Below, in pieces: positions 19,732 through 29,461 of a DNA stretch of 52,239 nucleotides. The translations under genes and the position numbers were made by a program. Source of the stretch: an uncultured Micrococcales bacterium (GTDB lineage: Bacteria; Actinomycetota; Actinomycetes; Actinomycetales; Microbacteriaceae). Each line of letters opens with the position of its first letter. Within the stretch, counting starts at the first letter, position 1. The stretch is from NCBI GenBank assembly GCA_903922825.1, contig CAIXVE010000055.1, positions 1-52,239 on the forward strand, in the 5' to 3' direction. A model generated the notes under the pieces. The model made no database searches. It was not told the DNA's origin and worked only from the letters and a program-made list of their open reading frames with translations.

Positions 19732-20669
19732 ATTTCCTAAGTTCAATTCCATCGCCAACCGATAGTCAATTCCAGGCTGGCCCGTTTGTTATTCATTTCT
19801 ATGCGTTATTTATTCTCGTTGGAATCATTCTTGCAACCGTCATAACTGCCCGCCGTATGAAAGAGCGCGGCATGGAAGCAGGGCTAGCTGTTGACATTGC
19901 AATCTGGGCTGTTCCTTTCGGAATTATCGGAGGTCGTTTATTTCACGTCTTTACCCACTTCAACGACTACTTCGGTGAGGGCAAGGATTGGACCACAATG
20001 TTTAGGTTGTGGGAAGGTGGCCTTGCAATCTATGGAGCGATTATTTTTGGTGCTATTGGTGCCTACATCGGAGCTCAAGTCGACATCAAACCACTGAGAA
20101 TAAGATCTGCAGGAATTAGATTCTTTAGTTTCGCTGACGCTTTAGTTCCTGGAATCCTAATTGCTCAAGCGATTGGACGCTGGGGAAACTACTTCAACAA
20201 CGAGCTCTTCGGTGCTCCAACTGATTTACCTTGGGGACTTGAAATTCCTCAGGCTAACCCTGCCTACCCAGTAGGTCTTCCTGCTGGGGTTACCTTCCAC
20301 CCAACATTCCTCTATGAATCTCTCTGGTCGATGCTAGGTGTAGGTGTTCTATTGTTCCTCGAGTCAAGATTCAACCTTCGATGGGGACGACTATTCGCAA
20401 GTTACCTAATGTGGTATTCCTTCGGCCGCTTCTTCATTGAGTCAATCAGGCTAGATCCATCTGATGTCTACTTCGGACTTAGAACAAACCAGTGGTCAGC
20501 CGTTTTTGGCTTCCTAATTGGACTGGCACTGTTCATGGTTCAGCGCTACCGCCACACAGGCCTTGAAACCAGTGGATATATCCCCGGCCGTAGCTTTGAA
20601 CCTAGGCCAACAAAACCTAAAAAGTCTGATACTGCGGTTGTAGAATTAGAAACACCCGAGCCTAAATAG
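19728..20669 (+). CDS. lgt: Prolipoprotein diacylglyceryl transferase
   Basis: Lgt transfers diacylglycerol from phosphatidylglycerol to the lipobox cysteine of prolipoproteins in the cytoplasmic membrane. The 313 residues contain about seven hydrophobic segments. The signature QAIGRWGNYFNNELFG and the second conserved stretch SFGRFFIESIRLD are intact. The charged C-terminal tail, rich in Lys, Pro and Glu, is typical of actinobacterial forms. The gene overlaps trpA, as in many Actinobacteria. Confidence 0.96.
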   Translation: MNFLSSIPSPTDSQFQAGPFVIHFYALFILVGIILATVITARRMKERGMEAGLAVDIAIWAVPFGIIGGRLFHVFTHFNDYFGEGKDWTTMFRLWEGGLAIYGAIIFGAIGAYIGAQVDIKPLRIRSAGIRFFSFADALVPGILIAQAIGRWGNYFNNELFGAPTDLPWGLEIPQANPAYPVGLPAGVTFHPTFLYESLWSMLGVGVLLFLESRFNLRWGRLFASYLMWYSFGRFFIESIRLDPSDVYFGLRTNQWSAVFGFLIGLALFMVQRYRHTGLETSGYIPGRSFEPRPTKPKKSDTAVVELETPEPK

Positions 20670-20721
20670 TTCGGATTCCACTTTCGGGCCATCGACGTCC
20701 CCATTTCACACTTTTTTGAAT

Positions 20722-20725
20722 GGAG
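20722..20725 (+). promoter_or_regulatory. Shine-Dalgarno site deciding the gltB start
   Basis: GGAG lies six bases before ATG 20732. The other in-frame ATG at 20720 would place this site inside the gene and has no site of its own, so 20732 is preferred. Confidence 0.65.
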
Positions 20726-20731
20726 ATCGTC

Positions 20732-23700
20732 ATGTCTAGGCCAACAGCTTTTGAGCGGTTCAACACCGCGCCAGAAGCATTTGGCTTATACGACCCAGCC
20801 AGAGATAAAGATGCTTGCGGCCTGGCTATGGTTGCGACTCTTCGTGGCACTGCAGGTCACGACATTATCGACACTGCGCTAAGCGCACTTAGAAACCTTG
20901 AACACCGAGGTGCTGTTGGTTCTGATGCCGGCACTGGTGATGGTGCAGGTATTCTCACCCAGCTACCTGATGAGTTCTTTAGGTCGGTGGTGGATTTTGA
21001 TCTTCCTGAGCTCGGCTCTTACGGTGCTGGTCTAGTTTTTCTAAAGGCAGAAGATGACGAAAGAGAGTGGCTTGCAGGTTTCACAACCATTGCAAGTGAA
21101 AGAGCTCTGTCTGTGCTTGGGGTTAGAACAGTTCCAACTGACCCAACCGTACTAGGTGATTTAGCTCGAGAAGCTATGCCAGTTATTCTTCAGGTATTCG
21201 TTGCGAGCTCGATTGGTCGGGGAGGAATGGCTCTTGAAAGAGATCTTTACTTCTTAAGAAAGACTTCTGAGCGAAACCTAGGTTGCTATCTGCCTTCACT
21301 CTCGGCTAAAACTATCGTTTATAAGGGTATGGTCACGACTTTACAGTTAGAGCCTTTTTACCCTGACCTTTCGAACGAACTTTTTGCTACGAAACTTGCT
21401 TTAGTTCACTCTCGTTTTTCAACCAATACTTTCCCGTCATGGCCTTTAGCTCATCCGTTCCGAATGATTGCTCATAATGGTGAAATCAACACCGTTAAAG
21501 GTAACCGTAACTGGATGAAAGCTAGAGAGCCTAGGCTCCACGCTGAAGCGTTGCCATATCTGGCTGACCTTCTGCCAATTGTGACCCCAGGTGGTTCAGA
21601 CTCTGCATCTTTTGATGAGGTTCTAGAACTACTTGTGTTGAGCGGACGTTCACTCCCACACGCAATGATGATGATGATTCCTGAAGCTTGGGAAAAGCAG
21701 ACGGACATGTCAAGTGAGCTTAGAGATTTCTATGAGTTCCATTCCATGCTCATGGAACCTTGGGACGGACCAGCGGCAGTCATTTTCACTGATGGGGATC
21801 TCGTTGGCGCTACCTTAGACCGCAACGGTCTTCGTCCAGGACGATTCATAGTCACAGACGATGGGTTAGTTGTTTTAGCATCTGAGATTGGTGTGGTTGA
21901 CATTGATCCAAGCAAGATTGTTCGTAAAGGAAGACTACAACCTGGACGAATGTTCTTGGCTGACACAGCAAGTGGACGTTTGATTGATGACTCTGATATC
22001 AAATCTGAAATCGCCGCTAGCGAGCCTTGGGGAGATTGGCTTGCTGATAACCGAATCAATTTGAAGGATCTTCCAGAGCGTGAGCATGTTGCATACACAA
22101 AGAGCTCTGTCTCTAGAAGACAACGGACTTTTGGCTACACCGAAGAAGAACTTAGAGTCATCGTCGCTCCTATGGCCCGCACTGGCGCTGAACCACTTGG
22201 AGCTATGGGTTCGGACACCCCAATCGCAGCTTTGAGTGATAGGCCGAGATTGCTTTTTGATTACTTCATTCAGCAGTTTGCCCAAGTCACAAACCCACCT
22301 CTTGACTCAATTCGCGAGGAGATCGTTACCTCGTTGAGTGTTGGTATTGGCCCAGAGCAGAACCTACTTTCAGCCACACCTGATCATGCTCGAATGGTGA
22401 TTCTTGATTTCCCAGTTATTTCAAACGATCAACTATCAAAAATTAAGCACGCAGAAGATTCAGGTATCGGTAAGTCCTATTTGATTAAGGGGCTCTACCG
22501 AATTGACGATGGTGCAGAAGGTTTGCAAGAGCGTCTAAGAGAAATCTATGACGAGCTGGATAGAGCAGTTAGTGAAGGCTGTATTTTTATCGTTGTTTCG
22601 GACAGAGACAGCAACCGAGAGTTAGCCCCAATTCCTTCTTTGCTTCTAACTTCTGCTGTTCATCATCATCTACTAAGAACCGGCAACAGAACTAAGGTTG
22701 GGTTAGTCGTTGAAGCTGGCGATGTTCGTGAAGTTCACCATGTTGCAACACTGATTGGCTATGGAGCAGCAGCTATCAATCCATACTTGGCAATGGAATC
22801 AGTTGAACTTATGGTTCGAAGTGGTGAGATAGCTGGGCTTACCGTTGAGTATGCAATCAACAACCTGATCAAGTCGCTTGGTAAAGGTGTCTTGAAGATT
22901 ATGTCGAAGATGGGAATCTCGACTGTTGCTTCCTATGCTGGAGCGCAATGTTTTGAAGCGATTGGTCTTTCTCCAGAATTCGTTGATGCGTTCTTCACTG
23001 GAACGACCAGTCAATTGGGTGGAATCGGAATTGAAGTTATCGCTGAAGAGATTGCTGTCCGTCACGCAAGCGCGTACCCAGTCGAACAGGCTATGCGTCC
23101 ACACGAAGACCTTGAGACCGGTGGAGAATATCAATGGCGTAGAGAAGGTCCACCGCATTTATTTAATCCTGAAACAGTTTTCAAATTGCAGCACGCGACT
23201 AGAAACAAGCGTTATGACGTATTCAATGAGTACACAAAGCTTGTTGATGATCAAGCTGAAAGACTAATGACACTTAGGGGGCTTTTCCTCCTTCGTGAAG
23301 GTGTTCGACCTGCCGTTGCACTAAGCGAAGTTGAACCTGCTACCGAAATTGTGAAGCGCTTCTCCACGGGAGCAATGTCTTACGGTTCTATTTCACCTGA
23401 GGCTCACGAAGTTCTTGCTATAGCAATGAACCGCCTCGGGGCTAAATCCAATACAGGTGAAGGCGGGGAAGACGTTGCCCGATTACTCGACCCAGCTAGA
23501 AGATCTTCCATCAAACAGGTGGCTTCGGGTCGCTTCGGTGTCACAAGCATGTATTTGACTCATGCCGATGACATTCAAATCAAGATGGCGCAAGGAGCAA
23601 AACCTGGTGAAGGTGGTCAACTGCCTCCAAACAAGGTTTACCCGTGGATTGCCAACACCAGACATTCAACCCCCGGTGTTGGATTGATTTCACCTCCACC

Positions 23701-25285
23701 GCATCACGACATTTATTCGATTGAAGATCTCAAGCAACTCATATTCGATCTAAAGCGAGCAAACACTGCAGCTCGTATCCACGTCAAGTTGGTAAGCCAG
23801 GTTGGAATTGGAACAGTAGCCTCCGGAGTTGTCAAAGCAAAGGCTGATGTGATTCTTGTCTCCGGACACGATGGTGGAACAGGTGCATCACCACTTAACT
23901 CGCTTAAACATGCTGGCACACCATGGGAATTGGGACTAGCGGAAACTCAACAAACCTTAAGGGCCAATGGTCTGCGTGATCGGGTTTCTGTCCAAGTTGA
24001 TGGGCAACTGAAGACTGGAAGAGATGTCGTTATTGCGGCACTTCTAGGTGCTGAAGAATTCGGTTTTGCAACAGCACCGCTAGTGGTTTCAGGTTGCGTA
24101 ATGATGAGGGTTTGTCATTTGGATACCTGCCCAGTTGGTGTTGCAACTCAGAATCCAGATCTTCGTGCTCGCTTCACAGGTCAAGCTGAACACATTGAAA
24201 ACTTCTTCATGTTCTTGGCTGAACAAGTCAGAGAATATTTAGCTCAACTGGGTTTCAGATCTATGGATGAAGCTATCGGTCACAGTGAACTCCTAGATGC
24301 TAATCGAGCCATCTCACACTGGAAAGCTGACGGTTTAGACCTAACTCCTATCCTCGCGGCCCCAGTGAACAATAACTCTCCACTGCGACGCTTCACTTTC
24401 CAGGACCATGAACTGGAAAAGCATTTTGATCAACAACTTCTACCATTAGCTAAGGCTGCACTCGAAGATGCTCAACCGGTAAAGATAGAACTTTCAATAA
24501 ATAACACAGCTCAAGCTGTTGGAACAGTTTTAGGCCATGAAGTCACTAAGCGCTATGGCGCCGAAGGTCTTCCGAAGGACACAATCGACATTCAGGTTTC
24601 AGGATCAGCCGGTCAATCGTTCGGAGCGTTCATTCCTCAGGGAATCAAACTTTCACTTTTCGGTGACAGCAATGACTACGTTGGTAAGGGTCTATCGGGT
24701 GGAACCATTGTTGTTCGCCCACAGTTGAACTCTTTCTATCCAGCTGAATCTAACGTGATTGCTGGAAACGTAATAGGTTATGGTGCAACAAGTGGGCAGA
24801 TGTTTATCAGAGGCATGGTCGGTGAAAGATTCTTGGTTAGAAACTCAGGAGCAACCGCAGTAGTTGAAGGCGTTGGTGATCACGCTCTGGAATACATGAC
24901 CGGTGGAATAGCAGTTATTCTCGGGAAAACAGGAAGAAACTTGGCAGCTGGAATGTCAGGTGGATTTGCTTTCATCTACAAGCTACGCGCTGACCATGTA
25001 AATCACAGTGCACTGGTCGATCAAGAAGTGGACTTAGTGCCACTTGATGAAGATGATAAGTCTCTGCTGAAACAACTTCTAGAGAAGCACTTTGCAGAAA
25101 CCGGATCAGCTTTAGCTTCGCAAATGTTGTCGAACTTTGATGAGACGGTAACATTCTTCACAAAGGTTTTGCCTAGAAATTATGCACAAGTTAAGGCAAT
25201 TCAAGCACAGGCTGATTCTGAAGGTTTAGCCAGTGATTCTGCTGAAGTGTGGTCAAGGATTATGGAGGTGAGTGCTCGTGGGTGA
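20732..25285 (+). CDS. gltB: Glutamate synthase large subunit
   Basis: GltB forms glutamate from glutamine and 2-oxoglutarate with reducing power from GltD. From ATG 20732 it has 1517 residues. Cys29 in KDACGLAM would become the N-terminal nucleophile after removal of a 28-residue propeptide. An Ntn amidotransferase domain comes first, then the FMN/synthase barrel with [10 protein letters not shown] and [11 protein letters not shown]. The 3Fe-4S cluster motif [19 protein letters not shown] and a C-terminal beta-helix domain follow. The stop overlaps the start of gltD. Confidence 0.97.
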   Translation: MSRPTAFERFNTAPEAFGLYDPARDKDACGLAMVATLRGTAGHDIIDTALSALRNLEHRGAVGSDAGTGDGAGILTQLPDEFFRSVVDFDLPELGSYGAGLVFLKAEDDEREWLAGFTTIASERALSVLGVRTVPTDPTVLGDLAREAMPVILQVFVASSIGRGGMALERDLYFLRKTSERNLGCYLPSLSAKTIVYKGMVTTLQLEPFYPDLSNELFATKLALVHSRFSTNTFPSWPLAHPFRMIAHNGEINTVKGNRNWMKAREPRLHAEALPYLADLLPIVTPGGSDSASFDEVLELLVLSGRSLPHAMMMMIPEAWEKQTDMSSELRDFYEFHSMLMEPWDGPAAVIFTDGDLVGATLDRNGLRPGRFIVTDDGLVVLASEIGVVDIDPSKIVRKGRLQPGRMFLADTASGRLIDDSDIKSEIAASEPWGDWLADNRINLKDLPEREHVAYTKSSVSRRQRTFGYTEEELRVIVAPMARTGAEPLGAMGSDTPIAALSDRPRLLFDYFIQQFAQVTNPPLDSIREEIVTSLSVGIGPEQNLLSATPDHARMVILDFPVISNDQLSKIKHAEDSGIGKSYLIKGLYRIDDGAEGLQERLREIYDELDRAVSEGCIFIVVSDRDSNRELAPIPSLLLTSAVHHHLLRTGNRTKVGLVVEAGDVREVHHVATLIGYGAAAINPYLAMESVELMVRSGEIAGLTVEYAINNLIKSLGKGVLKIMSKMGISTVASYAGAQCFEAIGLSPEFVDAFFTGTTSQLGGIGIEVIAEEIAVRHASAYPVEQAMRPHEDLETGGEYQWRREGPPHLFNPETVFKLQHATRNKRYDVFNEYTKLVDDQAERLMTLRGLFLLREGVRPAVALSEVEPATEIVKRFSTGAMSYGSISPEAHEVLAIAMNRLGAKSNTGEGGEDVARLLDPARRSSIKQVASGRFGVTSMYLTHADDIQIKMAQGAKPGEGGQLPPNKVYPWIANTRHSTPGVGLISPPPHHDIYSIEDLKQLIFDLKRANTAARIHVKLVSQVGIGTVASGVVKAKADVILVSGHDGGTGASPLNSLKHAGTPWELGLAETQQTLRANGLRDRVSVQVDGQLKTGRDVVIAALLGAEEFGFATAPLVVSGCVMMRVCHLDTCPVGVATQNPDLRARFTGQAEHIENFFMFLAEQVREYLAQLGFRSMDEAIGHSELLDANRAISHWKADGLDLTPILAAPVNNNSPLRRFTFQDHELEKHFDQQLLPLAKAALEDAQPVKIELSINNTAQAVGTVLGHEVTKRYGAEGLPKDTIDIQVSGSAGQSFGAFIPQGIKLSLFGDSNDYVGKGLSGGTIVVRPQLNSFYPAESNVIAGNVIGYGATSGQMFIRGMVGERFLVRNSGATAVVEGVGDHALEYMTGGIAVILGKTGRNLAAGMSGGFAFIYKLRADHVNHSALVDQEVDLVPLDEDDKSLLKQLLEKHFAETGSALASQMLSNFDETVTFFTKVLPRNYAQVKAIQAQADSEGLASDSAEVWSRIMEVSARG
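25264..25268 (+). promoter_or_regulatory. Shine-Dalgarno site deciding the gltD start
   Basis: GGAGG lies in the end of gltB, nine bases before GTG 25278. The GTG at 25272 is only three bases away, too close. The later start gives [10 protein letters not shown], the usual GltD beginning. Confidence 0.7.
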
Positions 25286-26732
25286 TCCAAGAGGATTTCT
25301 GAAGGTTACTAATCGCGAAACGGCTCCTGCCAGAGCAATTGAAGTGCGCATAAAAGACTGGAAAGAAGTTTACGAAAAAGCCGACCAGGGAACTTTAGTA
25401 AAGCAAGCTTCACGTTGCATGGATTGTGGAATTGCATTCTGCCACCACGGTTGCCCGCTAGGTAACTTGATTCCTGAATGGAACGACCTCACCTGGCGTG
25501 AAAACGGTAAAGAGGCAATCGAAAGATTGCATGCAACAAATAATTTCCCAGAGTTCACTGGAAAACTTTGTCCGGCTCCGTGTGAAAGTTCCTGTGTTCT
25601 AGGGATAAATCAACCTCCAGTTACCATCAAACAAATCGAGGCTTCAATTATTGAGCAAGCCTTTGAACGTGGCTGGGTTGAGCCTCACGCTCCTGAACGT
25701 ATGACAGGAAAGACTGTTGCCGTTGTGGGTTCCGGTCCTGCGGGTCTCGCAGCTGCCCAGCAGCTAACACGTGCAGGTCACACAGTTGCGGTTTATGAAA
25801 AGGATGATCGCATTGGTGGTCTCTTACGCTATGGAATTCCTGATTTCAAAATGGAGAAGGTCCATTTGGCTAAGCGCCTAGCCCAAATGGAAGCCGAAGG
25901 AACCAGATTTAGACCAAATGTCACTATTGGTAAGGACATTAGTTGGGATGAACTGCTAAAGAGATATGAGGCAGTTCTTGTTGCTACCGGCTCAGATAAA
26001 CCTAGAAACCTAGACGTGCCAGGTCGTGAACTTGAAGGTGTCCACTTTGCCATGGACTATTTAAATCAGGCCAACAGAGTTGTTGCTGGGGACAATGTTG
26101 TGAACCAGATTGTGGCTGCAGGTAAGAATGTTGTGATTTTAGGTGGTGGTGACACCGGAGCTGACTGTTTGGGAACTGCTACTCGTCAAGGAGCTCTGTC
26201 TGTTACAACCTTGGCTATTGGTGTTCAACCTCCAACTGAAAGAAACTCAAACCAACCTTGGCCAACTTTCCCTACACTTTACGAGATAAGCAGCGCCCAT
26301 GAAGAGTTCGGCGAGCGTAAGTATCTAGCTAGCACAGTTGAATTCGTTGGAGAAAACGGCAAGCTAACTGGCGTTATGGTTGCAGATACCGAGTTTGTTG
26401 ATGGCAAGCGTGTTCCTAAGGCTGGAAGTGAAGTAATAATTCCTGCTGACCTGGTTCTTTTGAGTCTTGGCTTCACTGGGCCTAAGGATGACATTGCCTT
26501 TGGTGATCAAGAACTAAAGCGTGACCCTAATTCAAACCTGGGTAGAGCTGATAACTATGCCACTGAAGTTGATGGTGTTTTTGTTGCCGGGGATGCAGGG
26601 CGTGGTGCAAGTCTGATTGTCTGGGCAATAGCTGAGGGTAGGGCAGCAGCAGCAGCCATCGATGAGTATTTAGAGGGTAAGACTAGTTTGCCTAAGCCGG
26701 TAAAGCCAAACGAACGGGGGATACACGCCTAA
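25278..26732 (+). CDS. gltD: Glutamate synthase small subunit
   Basis: GltD passes electrons from NAD(P)H to GltB. The N-terminal Fe-S cysteines are in [17 protein letters not shown] and CPAPCESSC. Two nucleotide-binding folds follow: [14 protein letters not shown] for FAD and [15 protein letters not shown] for NAD(P)H. The C-terminal FAD motif [19 protein letters not shown] is present. The 484 residues are normal. It is coupled to gltB by an eight-base overlap. Confidence 0.97.
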   Translation: MGDPRGFLKVTNRETAPARAIEVRIKDWKEVYEKADQGTLVKQASRCMDCGIAFCHHGCPLGNLIPEWNDLTWRENGKEAIERLHATNNFPEFTGKLCPAPCESSCVLGINQPPVTIKQIEASIIEQAFERGWVEPHAPERMTGKTVAVVGSGPAGLAAAQQLTRAGHTVAVYEKDDRIGGLLRYGIPDFKMEKVHLAKRLAQMEAEGTRFRPNVTIGKDISWDELLKRYEAVLVATGSDKPRNLDVPGRELEGVHFAMDYLNQANRVVAGDNVVNQIVAAGKNVVILGGGDTGADCLGTATRQGALSVTTLAIGVQPPTERNSNQPWPTFPTLYEISSAHEEFGERKYLASTVEFVGENGKLTGVMVADTEFVDGKRVPKAGSEVIIPADLVLLSLGFTGPKDDIAFGDQELKRDPNSNLGRADNYATEVDGVFVAGDAGRGASLIVWAIAEGRAAAAAIDEYLEGKTSLPKPVKPNERGIHA

Positions 26733-26740
26733 CTAAAAGG

Positions 26741-26746
26741 TAGGCT
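26741..26746 (+). promoter_or_regulatory. Predicted -10 box of pyk
   Basis: TAGGCT lies in the 42-base gap after gltD. Transcription would start near 26753, leaving a leader of about 22 bases with the AAAGGAAG ribosome site. No -35 is obvious. Confidence 0.45.
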
Positions 26747-26774
26747 GGTATCTGCTGTAAAAACAAAGGAAGTT

Positions 26775-28220
26775 ATGAGAAGAGCCAAAATTGTTGCGAC
26801 CCTGGGGCCAGCAACTTCAACCTACGAATCCATCAAAGCCATTATTGAAGCTGGTGTTGATGTTGCACGTATGAACCTAAGTCACGGTAGCTACGACGTT
26901 CACGAAGGTATCTACAACATTGTCCGCAAAGCTGCAGAAGATCTAGGTAAGCCAGTTGGTATTTTTGTTGACCTTCAAGGTCCAAAGATTCGTTTAGGTC
27001 GTTTCGCTGAGGGGCCGGTAACCCTAGCTAAAGGTGACACTTTCAAGATCACCATCGATGACATTCAAGGTAATCAAGAGATTTGTTCGACAACTTTCAA
27101 AGGACTTCCAGGCGATGTTAAAGTTGGCGATGTTCTTTTAATCGACGATGGAAAAGTTGGACTTCGTGCCACTGCTGTTGACGATAAAACTGTGACAACA
27201 GTTGTTGAAGTTGCAGGTGTGATTAGTAACAACAAGGGAATCAACCTACCTGGTGTTGCAGTTAACGTTCCAGCGCTAAGCGAAAAGGACGAGGACGATT
27301 TACGCTGGGGTATCCGTCTTGGCGTTGACATGATTGCTCTTTCCTTCGTTAGAAATGCATCGGATATCGTTCGCGTTCACGAAATCATGAAAGAGGAAGG
27401 AAAGTTCCTTCCTGTTATCGCAAAAATTGAGAAGCCTCAGGCCGTTGAGGCTCTTGAAGAGATCATCGATGCTTTCGATGGCGTTATGGTCGCCCGTGGA
27501 GATCTTGGTGTTGAACTTCCGTTCTGGCAGGTTCCGCTTGTGCAAAAGCGTGCGGTTGAACTTTCACGTCGTTGGGCAAAGCCTGTGATTGTTGCAACCC
27601 AGATGCTTGAGTCTATGATCACTGCTTCTAGGCCAACTCGCGCAGAGGCAAGCGACGTTGCAAACGCCGTTTTAGATGGTGCTGACTGTTTGATGCTTTC
27701 AGGTGAAACATCTGTTGGTGAATTCCCAGTTGAGACTGTTTCGGCGATGGCAAGTATTATCGAGGCCACAGAAGATAACGGTTTGAACCGCATTCCACCA
27801 CTTGGCACTAAGCCTCACACTCACGGTGGTGCTGTGACTCTTGCAGCTGCTGAGATTGCTGAACTTCTTGGTTCAAAGTTCATCTGTGTTTTCACTGAAA
27901 GCGGAGATTCTCTAAAGCGAGTTGCACGTCTTCGTCACGAGATCCCAACAATTGCTTTTACTCCTTCAGTTGATATTCAGAGAAGACTCTCTATCGTGTG
28001 GGGATCAAATGTGCACTTGGTTACACCAGTGACCCACACCGATGCAATGTTCCACCAGGTAGATGAACTTCTTCTTGGTAAGGGGCTAGCAAACATTGGT
28101 GATGAGGTTGTAGTGGTGGCTGGAACCCCTCCAGGCATCCCAGGTTCAACTAACTCACTTCGTGTTCACAGAGTTGGAGATGCCATCAATGGCGCGGCAC
28201 CGGCTTATGCGAATAAGTAA
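26775..28220 (+). CDS. pyk: Pyruvate kinase
   Basis: Pyk turns phosphoenolpyruvate and ADP into pyruvate and ATP. N-terminal barrel motifs are TLGPATS, ARMNLSHG and DLQGPKIRLG. The active-site segment IAKIEKPQAVEALEEIID is followed by VARGDLGVELP and ATQMLESMI, and the C-terminal domain contains FTESGDSLKRVARLRHEIPTIA-type sequence split by the usual loops. The 481 residues are normal. A strong terminator follows eleven bases after the stop. Confidence 0.98.
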   Translation: MRRAKIVATLGPATSTYESIKAIIEAGVDVARMNLSHGSYDVHEGIYNIVRKAAEDLGKPVGIFVDLQGPKIRLGRFAEGPVTLAKGDTFKITIDDIQGNQEICSTTFKGLPGDVKVGDVLLIDDGKVGLRATAVDDKTVTTVVEVAGVISNNKGINLPGVAVNVPALSEKDEDDLRWGIRLGVDMIALSFVRNASDIVRVHEIMKEEGKFLPVIAKIEKPQAVEALEEIIDAFDGVMVARGDLGVELPFWQVPLVQKRAVELSRRWAKPVIVATQMLESMITASRPTRAEASDVANAVLDGADCLMLSGETSVGEFPVETVSAMASIIEATEDNGLNRIPPLGTKPHTHGGAVTLAAAEIAELLGSKFICVFTESGDSLKRVARLRHEIPTIAFTPSVDIQRRLSIVWGSNVHLVTPVTHTDAMFHQVDELLLGKGLANIGDEVVVVAGTPPGIPGSTNSLRVHRVGDAINGAAPAYANK

Positions 28221-28231
28221 AGCTTAAAAAG

Positions 28232-28265
28232 ATAAAGCCCCAGTAATTTTGGGGCTTTATTTTTT
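28232..28265 (+). terminator. Intrinsic terminator after pyk, usable from both strands
   Basis: ATAAAGCCCC (28232-28241) pairs perfectly with GGGGCTTTAT (28251-28260) around a nine-base loop, followed by a run of T. On the minus strand the same stem is followed by CTTTTT, so it can also end the tRNA-Leu transcript that runs into it. Confidence 0.9.
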
Positions 28266-28350
28266 GGTGCCGAAGGTGGGAGTCGAACCCACACGCCCTT
28301 TCGAGCAAAGCATTTTGAGTGCTCCGCGTCTGCCATTTCGCCACTTCGGC
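28265..28350 (-). tRNA. tRNA-Leu, anticodon CAA, with encoded CCA
   Basis: On the minus strand the acceptor arms GCCGAAG and CTTCGGC pair, followed by discriminator A and an encoded CCA. The D stem is GCG/CGC, the anticodon loop CTCAAAA gives anticodon CAA (reads UUG), and the T arm GTGGG-TTCGACT-CCCAC is regular. A long variable arm, CTCGAAAGGGCGT in part, marks class II, as expected for tRNA-Leu. The gene lies opposite to pyk and pdtaR in the 180-base gap. Confidence 0.95.
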
Positions 28351-28388
28351 AAGCAACAAAATAAGAGTCTAATCCATGACTCGCCTTG

Positions 28389-28394
28389 TATGGT
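28389..28394 (+). promoter_or_regulatory. Predicted -10 box of the PdtaR-like gene, leaderless arrangement
   Basis: TATGGT ends six bases before ATG 28401. No Shine-Dalgarno lies between. The gene follows a minus-strand tRNA, so it must have a promoter here. No convincing -35 is visible. Confidence 0.55.
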
Positions 28395-28400
28395 AATTCT

Positions 28401-28982
28401 ATGGAGATAGTTAAACCTAGGGTAGTTGTGGCCGAAGACGAGGCTATCATCCGGCTCGACATTGTCGAGACCCTAACTGATGCAGGTTTTGACTGTGTAG
28501 CTCAAGCTGGGGATGGTGCTGAGGCAGTGACGCTCGCGCTCGAGCTAAAGCCTGATCTTGTCCTCATGGACATCAAGATGCCTGGCACTGATGGTCTTCA
28601 AGCAGCAGAGATACTTGCGGAGCACAAAATCCCTGTCGTTTTATTAACTGCATTCTCTTCACCTGAACTTGTGGACAGAGCAAGTGCTGCTGGAGTCTTT
28701 AACTACGTGGTAAAACCTTTTAATCCAGCAAACCTTATCCCTGCTCTAAGAATTGCTTTGTCTTTGAAAGACAGGATGGCAGTTCAAGATCAGGCCATTG
28801 AAGACGCTAACGAAAAATTGGAAACCAGAAAATTGGTTGATCGAGCCAAAGGTTTGCTTACCGAGAAGATGAAGCTAAACGAGCCAGAAGCCTTTAGATG
28901 GATTCAGAAAGCTTCTATGGACAGAAGACTTTCTATGCGTCAAGTAGCTCAAACAGTCATTGAACAACTCGCAGATAAATAG
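28401..28982 (+). CDS. pdtaR: ANTAR-domain response regulator, PdtaR-like
   Basis: The N-terminal receiver domain (residues about 7-120) has the acidic pair Glu12-Asp13, phosphoacceptor Asp57 in LMDIKMPG, Thr83 and Lys105. A short helix leads to an ANTAR RNA-binding domain at about 128-188 (AKGLLTEKM, EAFRWIQKAS, MRQVAQTVIEQL). This layout matches PdtaR (Rv1626) of M. tuberculosis, which binds terminator/antiterminator RNA when phosphorylated by PdtaS. No kinase gene is nearby, as in relatives. The start ATG 28401 is favoured over the TTG at 28386. The 193-residue length fits. RNA targets cannot be deduced here. Confidence 0.9.
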   Translation: MEIVKPRVVVAEDEAIIRLDIVETLTDAGFDCVAQAGDGAEAVTLALELKPDLVLMDIKMPGTDGLQAAEILAEHKIPVVLLTAFSSPELVDRASAAGVFNYVVKPFNPANLIPALRIALSLKDRMAVQDQAIEDANEKLETRKLVDRAKGLLTEKMKLNEPEAFRWIQKASMDRRLSMRQVAQTVIEQLADK

Positions 28983-29402
28983 TTAGCGGTTATCCCTTAG
29001 GAAGTTCGTGATCCGCACCGTTGAAAGACGATTGCCCTTCTCATCTTCGACCGCGACTTCGTGTGTTGCTAAATTCCTGCCAATGTTAACTGCTCTTGCT
29101 GTTGCAGTTATTAAACCTTCAGTAACACTCTTTGTGTGAGAAGCATTGATCTCAATGCCAACCGCGTGACGGCCAACCCCCGCGGCGACAGCAGCACAGC
29201 TGCTGCCTAATGTCTCAGCCAAGACAACATAGGCTCCACCGTGAACTATTCCCATAGGTTGGCGATTGCCTTCTGCGGGCATTGTTGCTACACCGCTTTC
29301 AGCTGATAGTGCGACGATCTTGATTCCCATTTTGTCGCCAAGTTCGCCGACACCGCGTTTTTCAACCCAGTATCTGACTTCTGGAGTCATATCTTCTGAC
29401 AT
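28983..29402 (-). CDS. Hotdog-fold acyl-CoA thioesterase (PaaI/MenI-like)
   Basis: This 139-residue protein has the hotdog motif VHGGAYVVLAETLGS; the Glu in LAET is placed like the catalytic carboxylate of YdiI/MenI enzymes, which hydrolyse DHNA-CoA and other aromatic acyl-CoAs. The substrate cannot be told from sequence. The ATG follows AGGGA at a normal distance. Its stop abuts the pdtaR stop with no base between, and it diverges from polA across a 59-base gap. Confidence 0.88.
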   Translation of the reverse strand: MSEDMTPEVRYWVEKRGVGELGDKMGIKIVALSAESGVATMPAEGNRQPMGIVHGGAYVVLAETLGSSCAAVAAGVGRHAVGIEINASHTKSVTEGLITATARAVNIGRNLATHEVAVEDEKGNRLSTVRITNFLRDNR

Positions 29403-29449
29403 CTATTTTTCCCTTGCTCTAGTTCGCGAGTTTAAGAGTTTGGCCAAGT

Positions 29450-29455
29450 TAGGCT
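29450..29455 (+). promoter_or_regulatory. Predicted -10 box of polA, leaderless arrangement
   Basis: TAGGCT, inside CCAAGTTAGGCT, ends exactly six bases before the polA ATG and no Shine-Dalgarno is present. The same 12-base string precedes coaE. The divergent thioesterase gene needs its own promoter in the same 59-base gap. Confidence 0.6.
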
Positions 29456-29461
29456 ATCTTC

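Noticed and set aside
28205-28462. 85-codon minus-strand open frame over the tRNA gene
   Set aside because: It reads through the tRNA-Leu and the terminator, so it is not a protein gene.
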